Below are positions 1-8,853 of a stretch of 64,000 bases of DNA, one piece after another. The DNA is from Strigamia acuminata (Eukaryota > Arthropoda > Chilopoda > Geophilomorpha > Linotaeniidae): positions 2,418,001 to 2,482,000 of the forward strand of contig OX442316.1 of the NCBI GenBank assembly GCA_949358305.1. The letters are read 5' to 3'. The translations under genes and the position numbers were made by a program. The notes under the pieces are model-generated. The model saw only the letters and a list, made by a program, of their open reading frames with translations. It had not been told where the DNA came from and searched no databases. Within the stretch, counting starts at the first letter, position 1. Every line of letters begins with the position of its first letter.

Positions 1-192
1 TTTTACCTACCTTTTATATATATATATAAGATATATCTGTACATTGTCCCACAGAATAAATCTATATTATATTTTACCTTTTATATCTGTGTAATCATTT
101 CTTTGGGTAAACCGCTTGAGCAAAGCGGTAGTGAGTTAGTCGAATTAAGTAATCAACCCACGAGTTAGCGACGGTTAGAGTTGAGCGCGACA
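1..192 (+). repeat. 3' part of the 5' LTR of element A
   Basis: This stretch repeats 12480-12671 and ends in the same gcgcgaca, directly before the primer-binding site. It contains the AATAAA at 55-60, so it is the R/U5 side of the LTR. No mismatch to the 3' copy was seen by eye over 192 bases. Confidence 0.95.
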
Positions 193-194
193 CG

Positions 195-212
195 TGGGGG
201 CCTGTCCGGGAT
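195..212 (+). other. Primer-binding site of element A
   Basis: The 18 bases tgggggcctgtccgggat begin two bases (cg) after the LTR end. They would pair with a tRNA 3' end of the form ...CCCGG-(7)-C-CCA. The C discriminator and CCCGG T-stem resemble eukaryotic tRNA-Pro, with two differences from the sequence I remember; the tRNA identity is inference. Element B has the identical site with the same 2-base spacer at 17071-17088. Confidence 0.8.
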
Positions 213-264
213 CAAGTCGAATAACTGATTCTAACCTGTGATTACATCATACCCAAAGCAAGAA

Positions 265-3200
265 ATGGCAGATAATACCCGAGTAACAGATTCCGACTCC
301 GACGCAAACAAGAGAGCCGGCAGTCGTAAAGGCGCCGACTATCACTTGCGATCTGGAGGTCCCTTACCCAAAGCCTCAGCGCACGAAGCGAGGCAAAAAC
401 GGCGTAAGCCTAAACCCGATCGTAGAAGCGCATCCGAGGCATCGCACCCGTCTCGCACCGAGACGAGGCAGCGATTGGACGAGACAGAGCGGGGTGAAGA
501 GCAATCTCACTCCAAACTGCCGCGTTCTAACCGTGACGGCGAGACGAGCGGAAACGAGGTTTTATCCCGTAACCAATCGCCTCGTCTAACGCACGACACC
601 GAGGTGGGCAGTCCGAAAGCAGCGTCTCCGATACAAAAGACGGCCTCAAATACGACCGCTAATTCGGCACTAAACACGCCAATTACGCAAAGCCGCCCAG
701 CTTCGGTCAGGTCCGAAGGACACAAGTCCAACTCATCCTCTGTCAAGCGTGTTTCGAGCCAGCCTTACAGCGTCTCGGGCACCTTGATTGATGCGATGCA
801 ATTGGCACAGGCGGAAGGAGTGAGATACACCCTTCCGACGGGGAAAATTACCGTGTACGAAACGTTACAGATCGTACGTGCAGCTTTAAAAGCGCACAGT
901 GTATCCCCACAAATCACCATTGTTGAAGGTGCACACGCTCAACAATTGGTTGATTCCGCTCAATTTGAAGCGGATGCAGAGAACGAGGCTCGTCAAGCCA
1001 TTCGCGAGAGACGGAGGAAGCTGGCGGAAAGAGAAGCGCAAGCTCTCGAGTACGGCAGAACCCAGCCCAATCCGACTACTCCCGAGGAGGTAGAAATAGT
1101 TGACCGAGCCCTGAGAGCACATCGATATGCTTTCCACTCGCAACAAGAAGCAGAGCGAGCATTTATGGCCAGATTGCGACGAGATGACCCGAAATCCGTC
1201 CGCAAACCAGAGGTCAGTTCATCCGAGCTGTCCGACGAGAGCCTAGAGGGAGACCCAAAGCGCACGCCGAAGGCCAAACCCAAACCCCAGCCGGAGAGAG
1301 CAACACCAGCTACTCCGCGCAAGAGAGATGCGTCGGCCAGAGAACAACAAACTCGGCCCCGCATGCAAGCTCTCGATTCAGCCACAAATAATGCGATAAC
1401 GCGATTAATCAACGCTAATAATGCTAGGCGAAATGAAGAGCAAGCTCTCACAAGCCAACAGCATGATAATCCACAAGGGACTGAGTGGCAACAACCAGTG
1501 CCCATCCTTAAAGACGACGAGTCGTCAAGGAGACAATCGCATGATCGCACCTCTTCGCGAGAAGAAGGCAAACGCGATGAAAGACCGAAATATTTTCACT
1601 ACGGAAATAGTGATTCGTCGTCAGATGGACTGGAGTCAAATGCACCCAGTCATCACGATTCGGAGAGAGGTTCCGGAGAAAGACGAAGGGAAAGAGAACG
1701 CGATGAACGCAGAGAAAGGGAACGTGACGACCGTCGTAGGGGCCGGAAAGAGTCAAACTCTTCACGGCGCAACCCGCCACGCCGCTCACCGTCTCCCGAC
1801 CCCAGCTCCGACCCCTCATCCAACGACGACAGACGAAAGGAAAAATCAAGTAATCGCCGGAAGAGATCCAACTCTCCGCGCGATAGAGAGAAACGACGTC
1901 GATCGGAAAATAGCGACCACCGACGGGAGGAGTTTCAGGACCCTCCCCGACAAAGCGCGTTTACCGATTCGACGGGTCGGCAGTATACGATGGGAGAGCT
2001 TGGAAGAGCCCTACTCGGCTCGTTAAAAGCCGAGGGAATTGATCTGAGCAAACGAAACGATCGTAATCGTAGCACTGGTGACCGCGTAAAGAAAAAATAC
2101 GCTGTCTCCCGACGTGACACCATGAGTGTTACCGGGAATATTAGGTGGCAATTTTATATTCAGAACCGTTTCGACGGGTCATGGAAAGCGGGAGATCGCT
2201 TCCTTGACGAAGTAATTCGAATTAAGACTGCCACTAAAGCCACCGTAGGAGACATGCTCACCCACGGTATTGTCGAGCTAATGACAGGCTCGGCACGTGA
2301 GTGGTACCAAGGATTGAAAGGCGTCAATTGGGACGACTTTTTAATGAGATTCGACCTGCGCTACGGCGAGACACCCGAAGAGGTGAGCCGAAAGATGCGA
2401 GGTCTTCGCCAGATGCCTGGTGAAACCATAATGGATTACGACATTCGCGCCAGATTGTTGTTCGAAAAGGCCCCGATGGAATTTCACGCCACGGGATTCA
2501 ACCTTTTCTTTCTCGGCGGTTTGTCGGAATACTCGCAAAGGGTGCTACTTGAAGAAAGGGCACCGACAGGAGGTAGCTACGAGGAGATGAGCGCCTTCCT
2601 GTTCGAGAACACGATAGATATCGAGAAGAGATATTATTCCGCTTTACCAGAAGCGGAGAAAGCAGCGACCGCAAAACGTCTCAAGTTGAGTGCGGAAAGA
2701 TATGGGGCGACAGATAAGATTATGCGCCCTACTGAATATCTTAGCGGTATAATGGAGCTGGCAGAAGCTAGCGTTGGTTTGCAAATAAAAAATAAACTGA
2801 CATCCCCGCTGCCTTCCAACCCTTTGGCCGCCCCTAAAAAGGCACCGACAGCGTCAGCCATGCAAGCGACACTGGAGGAGGTCAAGGAGGGGGAGGAAGC
2901 CGAACAAAATGTCGGAAAATCAGACGAAAAAGAAGAAAAAGACGATTATTCGACGGACGAAGAAATACGAAGCTATCGCGATACCTTATCAACGGGTTGC
3001 GATGAGGAAGGACCGCTAGTACATCTCATCCATCGAGATAGAGCGGTAGAAGAATTTCGCGCCAGGTTAAAACCAAATGCCGGTCGAATTCCGAAGTATT
3101 TTCGGAAAAATTACACGCCACCGTCGAAAGCAGACCCTGAAAAGAAAAAATCGACTGAAGCCCCAAGAGACAAATCAAATATTCGTTGTTTCAAGTGTAA

Positions 3201-3348
3201 CCAACCGGGTCACTATTCCAATGAGTGCCCAAGAACAGCGAAAGAAGACGCTAAATTTGACGCAATAATGAAGCAGATGGCAGAGATTAAACTCGCCATG
3301 GCAAAAAACGAGTCAAAAAACGAGTCAGCGCAGGCGGCGAAGAAATAA
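265..3348 (+). CDS. gag: Gag polyprotein of element A
   Basis: This encodes the structural protein of the retrotransposon particle, about 1027 residues from the ATG at 265 (context GAAATGG); the frame is also open upstream to 238. The first half is basic, serine-rich and low in complexity, with an RE/RD/RS-dipeptide tract near nucleotides 1670-1930. The middle part (about 2130-2640) is a Ty3-type gag core with the spaced W...GDRFLDE, AREWYQ and RYGETPEE motifs. Near the C-terminus is one CCHC zinc knuckle (CFKCNQPGHYSNEC, first Cys codon at 3187) for RNA packaging. Two A_AAA_AAC heptamers lie just before the stop. The length is large for a Ty3 gag because of the extended N-terminal region. 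Confidence 0.93.
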   Translation: MADNTRVTDSDSDANKRAGSRKGADYHLRSGGPLPKASAHEARQKRRKPKPDRRSASEASHPSRTETRQRLDETERGEEQSHSKLPRSNRDGETSGNEVLSRNQSPRLTHDTEVGSPKAASPIQKTASNTTANSALNTPITQSRPASVRSEGHKSNSSSVKRVSSQPYSVSGTLIDAMQLAQAEGVRYTLPTGKITVYETLQIVRAALKAHSVSPQITIVEGAHAQQLVDSAQFEADAENEARQAIRERRRKLAEREAQALEYGRTQPNPTTPEEVEIVDRALRAHRYAFHSQQEAERAFMARLRRDDPKSVRKPEVSSSELSDESLEGDPKRTPKAKPKPQPERATPATPRKRDASAREQQTRPRMQALDSATNNAITRLINANNARRNEEQALTSQQHDNPQGTEWQQPVPILKDDESSRRQSHDRTSSREEGKRDERPKYFHYGNSDSSSDGLESNAPSHHDSERGSGERRRERERDERRERERDDRRRGRKESNSSRRNPPRRSPSPDPSSDPSSNDDRRKEKSSNRRKRSNSPRDREKRRRSENSDHRREEFQDPPRQSAFTDSTGRQYTMGELGRALLGSLKAEGIDLSKRNDRNRSTGDRVKKKYAVSRRDTMSVTGNIRWQFYIQNRFDGSWKAGDRFLDEVIRIKTATKATVGDMLTHGIVELMTGSAREWYQGLKGVNWDDFLMRFDLRYGETPEEVSRKMRGLRQMPGETIMDYDIRARLLFEKAPMEFHATGFNLFFLGGLSEYSQRVLLEERAPTGGSYEEMSAFLFENTIDIEKRYYSALPEAEKAATAKRLKLSAERYGATDKIMRPTEYLSGIMELAEASVGLQIKNKLTSPLPSNPLAAPKKAPTASAMQATLEEVKEGEEAEQNVGKSDEKEEKDDYSTDEEIRSYRDTLSTGCDEEGPLVHLIHRDRAVEEFRARLKPNAGRIPKYFRKNYTPPSKADPEKKKSTEAPRDKSNIRCFKCNQPGHYSNECPRTAKEDAKFDAIMKQMAEIKLAMAKNESKNESAQAAKK
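3303..3321 (+). promoter_or_regulatory. Two -1 ribosomal frameshift heptamers (gag to pol)
   Basis: Two copies of the canonical slippery heptamer A_AAA_AAC, at 3303-3309 and 3315-3321, are in register with the gag codons (gcA AAA AAC and tcA AAA AAC). The -1 frame is open from either heptamer through 3372 into pol, with no stop codon. The gag stop is at 3346-3348. Direct reading supports a Gag-Pol fusion by -1 slippage; I did not model a downstream stem-loop or pseudoknot. Confidence 0.75.
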
Positions 3349-6300
3349 CTTCTCGACCGTCTGCGCCATTCATGAAGAAGAAGGGGTTTAACAAAGGGTT
3401 CGATAAGCCGCCACCAGTCAAAGAAATGGGTAGTGACATAGCTAACGCCCAAATTCAAGACAGGGCCAACAACGCTTTGCAGGTAATTACCGCAAACGCT
3501 GAGGCTGAGGCGGAAGAACCGAACCTACTGCTTGAAGAATTACCTCAAGTAGTCGAAGACACAGAAGAATTTCGTGTTTTCATGTGCAACGTGGCGGTCG
3601 AATACACCAACCGCCTATGCATGTTGCCCATGACAATAGAACGTGAAAAAATTATGGGACTACTAGACTCGGGAGCAGATCGCTCGTTCGTTTCCGAAGA
3701 CATAGTAGCATCATTGGGTCTCACCGATAAGATAAAAGGCGTTAATAAAAATATACGTCTAAAAACCGCCAACGGAATGGCGCGTCCAAAAGGAGTTATA
3801 TTATTGACCATGGAGTGGCTCGGAGGGGTAGAACAGCACCCTTTCCTGGTCCTGCCCACATGCGACAGAATTTTTCTGTTGGGCTTAGACCTCATGGCGT
3901 CAATGGAAATACAACCAAATCCAATAACGAAATCTTGGAATTATATCAGAAATGATAAGGAAAGACCCGCAATTGTCGTGCCACCAGCTCTTGTAAAAGA
4001 AGCGGCCGACAAGACACAGTGGGAGAAAGGCCTAAAGAAATTCGTTCAAGACTACGATTTTAAAGCATTCGTAACAGAATTGCAACGGGACAATGTAGTG
4101 GAAACACTTGTCGCCGACGCCGCTTTAGAATTAAACGAAGCGGCAGCCCTACGAAGGGTCCTACTTAAATATGAGGGGATCCTGTCGAAAAAACCGGGCC
4201 GAACGAATAGGGCTATTCACGAAATTAAATTGACGGATAATAAACCTATACGAGTTGCGTATAAGGGAATGAACCCGCAAAAACGTGAAATAGTGCAAAA
4301 AATGTGCCAAGAAATGCTAGACAGTGGCATTGTCTCCGAGGCCCAGGGAGAATACGCGACGCGAGTTGTGCTCGTGATGCGCCCGGGCTCGGACCCACGC
4401 CTATGCATTGATTACCGCCCATTAAACGCGGTGACAGAGATAGATCCCATACAGATGCCGTCTATCGAATCCATTTTGAGAGAGCTTAGCCCCTTTTCTT
4501 GGGTTACGACGATGGATCTGTCGAAGGGGTACTGGCAAGTTGAGATGAGGCCAGAGGATAAGATAAAAACAGCATTTTACTCGCCAATTGGACGGTTGAT
4601 GTTCAACGTCATGCCATTTGGTTTAGTGAATGCTCCCAGTACCTTTCAGAGGCTAATCGAAAGCGTATTGGGTGATATCCTGCATCAGTTTGTATGGGCA
4701 TACCTAGATGACATAGTTATTGCCTCTAAAACATTCGAAGAGCACATTGAGCACATCGACCAAGTGCTCACCCGGCTGGCAAAAGCTGGGTTACACGTGC
4801 ATCCGGGCAAGAGCAAGTTCTGTCGAAAGGAGCTTGCCTTCCTGGGTTATCGCATTGGAGTCAATGGTTTAGCTATTGGCCCCGAAAAAATCGATGCGAT
4901 TAATCGTTTCCCACCACCCGAGGACGTTAAAGGTGTCCAACGGTTTATGGGAATGATAAACTTCTTCGGCAGGTTGCTACCGGGTCTAGCTGAAGTGGCA
5001 GCCCCAGTTACCGACCTCCTGAAGAATGAAAACGAATTTGTATGGTCAAATGAGTGCAACATCGCATTTAATGCAATAAAGAGGATGCTGACGGAAGTCG
5101 GCGTAATGCCTCTACCCGACTTAAACCGGCCGTTCATATTACACACGGACGCCAGCAGAGTTGGGTTAGGAGCGGCGTTGCTCCAAACACACGTGCGCGA
5201 CGGAGTCGAACAAGACCTGCCGTGCATGTTTATAAGTCGCAAACTCCAAGGCGCTGAAAAGAATTACAATGCCACCGAGTTGGAGTGTTTGGCCGTTGTG
5301 TGGGCCATAAGGAAATTCAGAGATTATCTCGAATATACCAAATTTGTGGTCCACACAGATCATCAAGCGTTACAATGGCTGATGAAATTAAAAGAGCCAG
5401 CCGGTCGACTAGCCAGATGGCAGTTAGAACTGATGGCATGCGACTTGACCATTCAATACAAGCCCGGCAAATATAACGTCGTGGCTGACGCTCTGTCACG
5501 GGCACCAGTGTCAGATCCAATCGACGCTGACGATGATGGCGAGGATGACTCCCGCATCATTTATTGCCCTACGAGTTGTCACCGTTGGGATTTAAGGAAG
5601 ATGAATGAAATTCCCACCGCGTCTCCGGCAGACGTAAAATTCTGTGGATTCTGGACGCGGTTATACCAACCAGCTGCTGACAATTACCCAAACGCAAGGA
5701 AGGAATTTAAGCTAGAGCGGAGAATAAATGACCCGCTTCTAAGCGCCTTCCACGCTCATGTCGGCGAGCAGATGCAAAGCAGTCCCCCGACAAGGGAGGA
5801 AATAATTGTGCAACAAAAATTAGACAAGAAATGTCAGGACAGAGCTAGATTCGTACTGACAGGAAAATATCCGCCCAATCTAACCAGAAGGCAGAAGCGT
5901 CGTTATGCACACGAATCCATAGATTACCTATTGGATGACGGCCTTTTAGTGAAACATCACCCAAATCACCAAGATGACTTGAGTGAATCGGACACCGCAG
6001 TAAAGGTAGTAATACCTGCTTCCTTAATCGGTCGCGTGCTGTGGTTGTTACACGGGCACCCGCTTGCGAGCCATGCGGGAGTAAGCAGAACACTCTATCG
6101 TGCTACACAGCTTTTTCACTGGACAGGGATGAAAAAAGATATTGCTCTTTTTGTCCACCAATGTCAGCGATGTCAAGCGTGCAAGCCGAGGAGTAAATCA
6201 CCATTCGAAACTATTTTCTTAGGGCCTTACGCGCCTTTTGATTGTTTAAGTGTCGATGTGATGGGCCCAAAACCCGTTACGGGAAATAAAAATGCGTACA

Positions 6301-7442
6301 TTATCGTTATAATGGACGTGGCAACTCGTTGGCCCGAGTTGTACGCCGTCGCTAGACCTTCAGCAGAGAAAATCGTTGAATGTATCTACGACGTGGCGTT
6401 ACGTTACGGATTTCCACGTAAAATTATATCCGATAACGGACCCCAATTTATCTCGAAAATTTGGGGTAAGTTTTGTGAGAAATTCGGGATTGTGGCGTCA
6501 CATACTTCGACCTACAATCCCAGAACAAATCCCGTTGAGCGACTCAACAGGGACATTAAATATGCACTAAGCATATTCACTGACATCCACAATAGGTGGG
6601 ATGAATACTTGAGGGAGATCGCGTTCAGCATACGAACAACAGTCTCGAGGACGAGAGATTTTTCTCCGGCCTACCTCAACTTCGCCCGAGAGCTACGAGT
6701 GCCTTGGGACCCACGAGTGGCAGAGTCGGTAAATGTGGTGGACCCAGAGAAACCACATGAGTATGTATATAAATTGGAGCAAACAATTTCGAGCACATAC
6801 AAACATATGATGGCGCACATTTTTAACATGCGCGACCGCATTTTACAAGATAAAAGCGGTGGAAAATTTGTGAATTTCGAGAACAATGATTTAGTGTGGA
6901 AGGACACACACATCCTCTCAAATGCAGCGAGAGGAATCACCGCCAGCTTGGCCGACAAGAGAGATGGTCCGTATGTGATCATCGGCAAGCATGGCGGTAA
7001 CGCGTATAAATTACGCAAGCTCGAGGACAACACCGAGCATAAGTCGATACAAGTACGAGAGTTAACTCCGTACATTCCGGAATTCCCGCAAGAAATGTGG
7101 GCCAAAGGCCAAGTCAAGTCTAAAACTGACGGCCAAATCGTCGATATGTTCGCTGGCGAGTCGGAAAAAGCACCGCCAAGTGACAACGAGGAGTATTTCG
7201 ACGCCCCTTCACCTCCGGTAAACGAGATAGTTGAATCCGTTCCGGATCCAATTTTGGTCGGGGGGGAAACAGGAGAAACTCCTGAAACAAACACAAAAAA
7301 CACGGATAAAAAAGAAAACAATAATGAGGAGGTACAGACACAAAAAACAACAAAAAATATCGTACCTGCCTCGATCCGTAACCTGCGACCAAAAAGAGAT
7401 AATCCGTTCATAAAAGGCGGAAAGGTCGTAGGAAAGAAGTAA
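3321..7442 (+). CDS. pol: Pol polyprotein of element A: protease, RT, RNase H, integrase
   Basis: The frame is -1 relative to gag and is entered by frameshifting; the first ATG is at 3372, and residues below count from it. Retropepsin has the catalytic DSGA (Asp99). Reverse transcriptase runs roughly 275-560 with YLDD at 444-447. RNase H starts near Asp593 (LHTDAS) and keeps ATELE, HTDHQAL and VADALSR. Integrase has the zinc-binding HHCC region at about 895-935 and catalytic Asp962, Asp1021 and Glu1056; the second Asp and Glu are 35 positions apart because NPVER replaces NGQVER. A chromatin/GPY-like C-terminal segment follows near 1190. The tail after about 1240 is acidic and low in complexity. 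No stop, frameshift or lost catalytic residue was seen, so the protein looks functional. Confidence 0.96.
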   Translation, partial: RVSAGGEEITSRPSAPFMKKKGFNKGFDKPPPVKEMGSDIANAQIQDRANNALQVITANAEAEAEEPNLLLEELPQVVEDTEEFRVFMCNVAVEYTNRLCMLPMTIEREKIMGLLDSGADRSFVSEDIVASLGLTDKIKGVNKNIRLKTANGMARPKGVILLTMEWLGGVEQHPFLVLPTCDRIFLLGLDLMASMEIQPNPITKSWNYIRNDKERPAIVVPPALVKEAADKTQWEKGLKKFVQDYDFKAFVTELQRDNVVETLVADAALELNEAAALRRVLLKYEGILSKKPGRTNRAIHEIKLTDNKPIRVAYKGMNPQKREIVQKMCQEMLDSGIVSEAQGEYATRVVLVMRPGSDPRLCIDYRPLNAVTEIDPIQMPSIESILRELSPFSWVTTMDLSKGYWQVEMRPEDKIKTAFYSPIGRLMFNVMPFGLVNAPSTFQRLIESVLGDILHQFVWAYLDDIVIASKTFEEHIEHIDQVLTRLAKAGLHVHPGKSKFCRKELAFLGYRIGVNGLAIGPEKIDAINRFPPPEDVKGVQRFMGMINFFGRLLPGLAEVAAPVTDLLKNENEFVWSNECNIAFNAIKRMLTEVGVMPLPDLNRPFILHTDASRVGLGAALLQTHVRDGVEQDLPCMFISRKLQGAEKNYNATELECLAVVWAIRKFRDYLEYTKFVVHTDHQALQWLMKLKEPAGRLARWQLELMACDLTIQYKPGKYNVVADALSRAPVSDPIDADDDGEDDSRIIYCPTSCHRWDLRKMNEIPTASPADVKFCGFWTRLYQPAADNYPNARKEFKLERRINDPLLSAFHAHVGEQMQSSPPTREEIIVQQKLDKKCQDRARFVLTGKYPPNLTRRQKRRYAHESIDYLLDDGLLVKHHPNHQDDLSESDTAVKVVIPASLIGRVLWLLHGHPLASHAGVSRTLYRATQLFHWTGMKKDIALFVHQCQRCQACKPRSKSPFETIFLGPYAPFDCLSVDVMGPKPVTGNKNAYIIVIMDVATRWPELYAVARPSAEKIVECIYDVALRYGFPRKIISDNGPQFISKIWGKFCEKFGIVASHTSTYNPRTNPVERLNRDIKYALSIFTDIHNRWDEYLREIAFSIRTTVSRTRDFSPAYLNFARELRVPWDPRVAESVNVVDPEKPHEYVYKLEQTISSTYKHMMAHIFNMRDRILQDKSGGKFVNFENNDLVWKDTHILSNAARGITASLADKRDGPYVIIGKHGGNAYKLRKLEDNTEHKSIQVRELTPYIPEFPQEMWAKGQVKSKTDGQIVDMFAGESEKAPPSDNEEYFDAPSPPVNEIVESVPDPILVGGETGETPETNTKNTDKKENNNEEVQTQKTTKNIVPASIRNLRPKRDNPFIKGGKVVGKK

Positions 7443-7584
7443 AATAAATTACGAGTCGATGGCGGCACTAAAAATAAATGTAATCGACCGATAGTGCAAG
7501 CCATCACGTCGCAGAAAATTTCGCTAAGTCCAACAAAGCGGATATCGGTCGAATTCGCGTCACGAGATGGCGTGGAAACGCGGG

Positions 7585-7697
7585 ACCCGTAGCAAAATTA
7601 TCGGCACGGGTCGGATACCGCGTGCAAAAGACCCCGTAGCAGCAATCGCGCACGGGAGTGAGAACAAAGGAGACCCGTAGCGTAACATGCGCACGGG
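7585..7697 (+). other. Three tandem stem-loops in the pol-ORF3 spacer
   Basis: Three short hairpins of one design follow pol: acccgt 7585-7590 with acgggt 7606-7611, cccgt 7633-7637 with acggg 7652-7656, and acccgt 7673-7678 with acgggt 7692-7697. Each left arm continues as CCGTAGC and each right arm is preceded by GC. Loops are about 14-15 bases and the starts are about 41-47 bases apart. Arms are conserved while loop sequences differ, which suggests RNA structure. The role is unknown; regulation of the ORF3 transcript, RNA export or packaging are possible. Confidence 0.55.
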
Positions 7698-7734
7698 TAG
7701 GTGCGCACTAGTCTCAAACACCCGGGTTCTGGAG

Positions 7735-7777
7735 TATATTACCCAGAATCCATCGCGATTACCTCGTGTTCACACAG
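7735..7777 (+). promoter_or_regulatory. Weak candidate internal promoter before ORF3
   Basis: A TATATT at 7735-7740 is followed about 35 bases later by ttcacacag, loosely like an arthropod initiator. It precedes the leader-exon ATG at 7919 by about 150 bases. There is no other support; ORF3 RNA could equally come from the LTR by splicing. Confidence 0.2.
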
Positions 7778-7918
7778 ACTTCCGCTTTTCACAGCTGATC
7801 GCTGCATTCGTGCGTGATCCTCGTTTTTAACGTTTTACCGAGTTTTTCACCGAGTTTTTGAGATAGTTTTATCATCCTTTTTAAATCGTGATTGAGATTT
7901 TTGTGCGCGCTCCTCGCC

Positions 7919-8008
7919 ATGGACGAGGAAGAGAACGACGTGCTGGCCATCGAGCACGAGGACGAGGAAAACTGGGACCGCGATGTAAACCAAGTCCATC
8001 CCGATCAG
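7919..8008 (+). CDS. Candidate acidic leader exon of ORF3
   Basis: An ATG in a strong context (cgccATGG) opens 30 codons rich in Asp and Glu (begins MDEEENDVLA, ends VHPDQ). Codon 30 is CAG, followed at once by GTAGAA, a good splice donor, at phase 0. Unspliced, the frame stops at 8030-8032 after 37 codons. A pyrimidine-rich acceptor ending in CCTTCCAG at 8853 lies directly before the in-frame ATGGCA of ORF3. Joining the two keeps the frame, adding an acidic N-terminus to ORF3. Donor, acceptor and phase are seen; use of the intron (8009-8853, 845 bases, AT-rich) is inference. Confidence 0.5.
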
Positions 8009-8853
8009 GTAGAAGTCGGCATCGGCACATGAGAACTAGTTCCGTGCTGCTGAAGAAGAAATTTTGTTGACTAATACCTGACATGAGTGCTTTGCACTCA
8101 CAATAGCGTATAATTAATTATTAACCGCGATCGCTCACACGATCGTATTTTTTTCTTGTTAATTTGTTTTCGAGGTGCGAGCACAGACTTCACGTCGCCT
8201 CGCGTCTCGAAAATTCCTCATGACTTGAGTCACGAGCGAGACAATGGGCTCGAGCCATAAATAATTTTATGACAAGGGGAGAATATTCTGTAAAAGAATA
8301 TTTTTCTCCACAAGTAATTTGACGCATCGAATTGATGCAACTTAACATTCGTACGATGAATTTTTCGGTGTGTTGGATAAATTTAATTTGACTTTAACTT
8401 TTTTAAAAATTAGACAAAGTCCGACTTCGGAATAATTCTTTATTAGATTTATTTATTTAATAAAATTTCGACAAGCACATTTATTGTGCAACTTTAGTAA
8501 TAATTTACACCCGACGAATTCTTTTTACGAATGACTGATAATTATTAATTTAATTATTGGTAATGTTCTAATTAACGTTAGAATTAATTTAAAGTAAAAA
8601 TCTGATGATAAAAATCCGGATTAAAGGCTCGATTCCGTCTCGCTGTGCGTTTTGGACATGAGACAGATTTTTCACGTGATGACTTCTCTTTTTCTATCCG
8701 ACGAGGGACAATTCGTCCTACGTTTGCACCGATAGACAGGAATCGGTCTCGACGGACGGCTGCACGTATTGGCAACGTCCCTCGAAACCAACCATTTATC
8801 TACGTATTTAAATATTAACTTTTTATTAATTGTTTATTTCTCCATCCTTCCAG

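Noticed and set aside
8830-8853. Start of ORF3 at 8830
   Set aside because: That codon is TTG and the 24 bases before the 8854 ATG look like a splice acceptor, not coding sequence.
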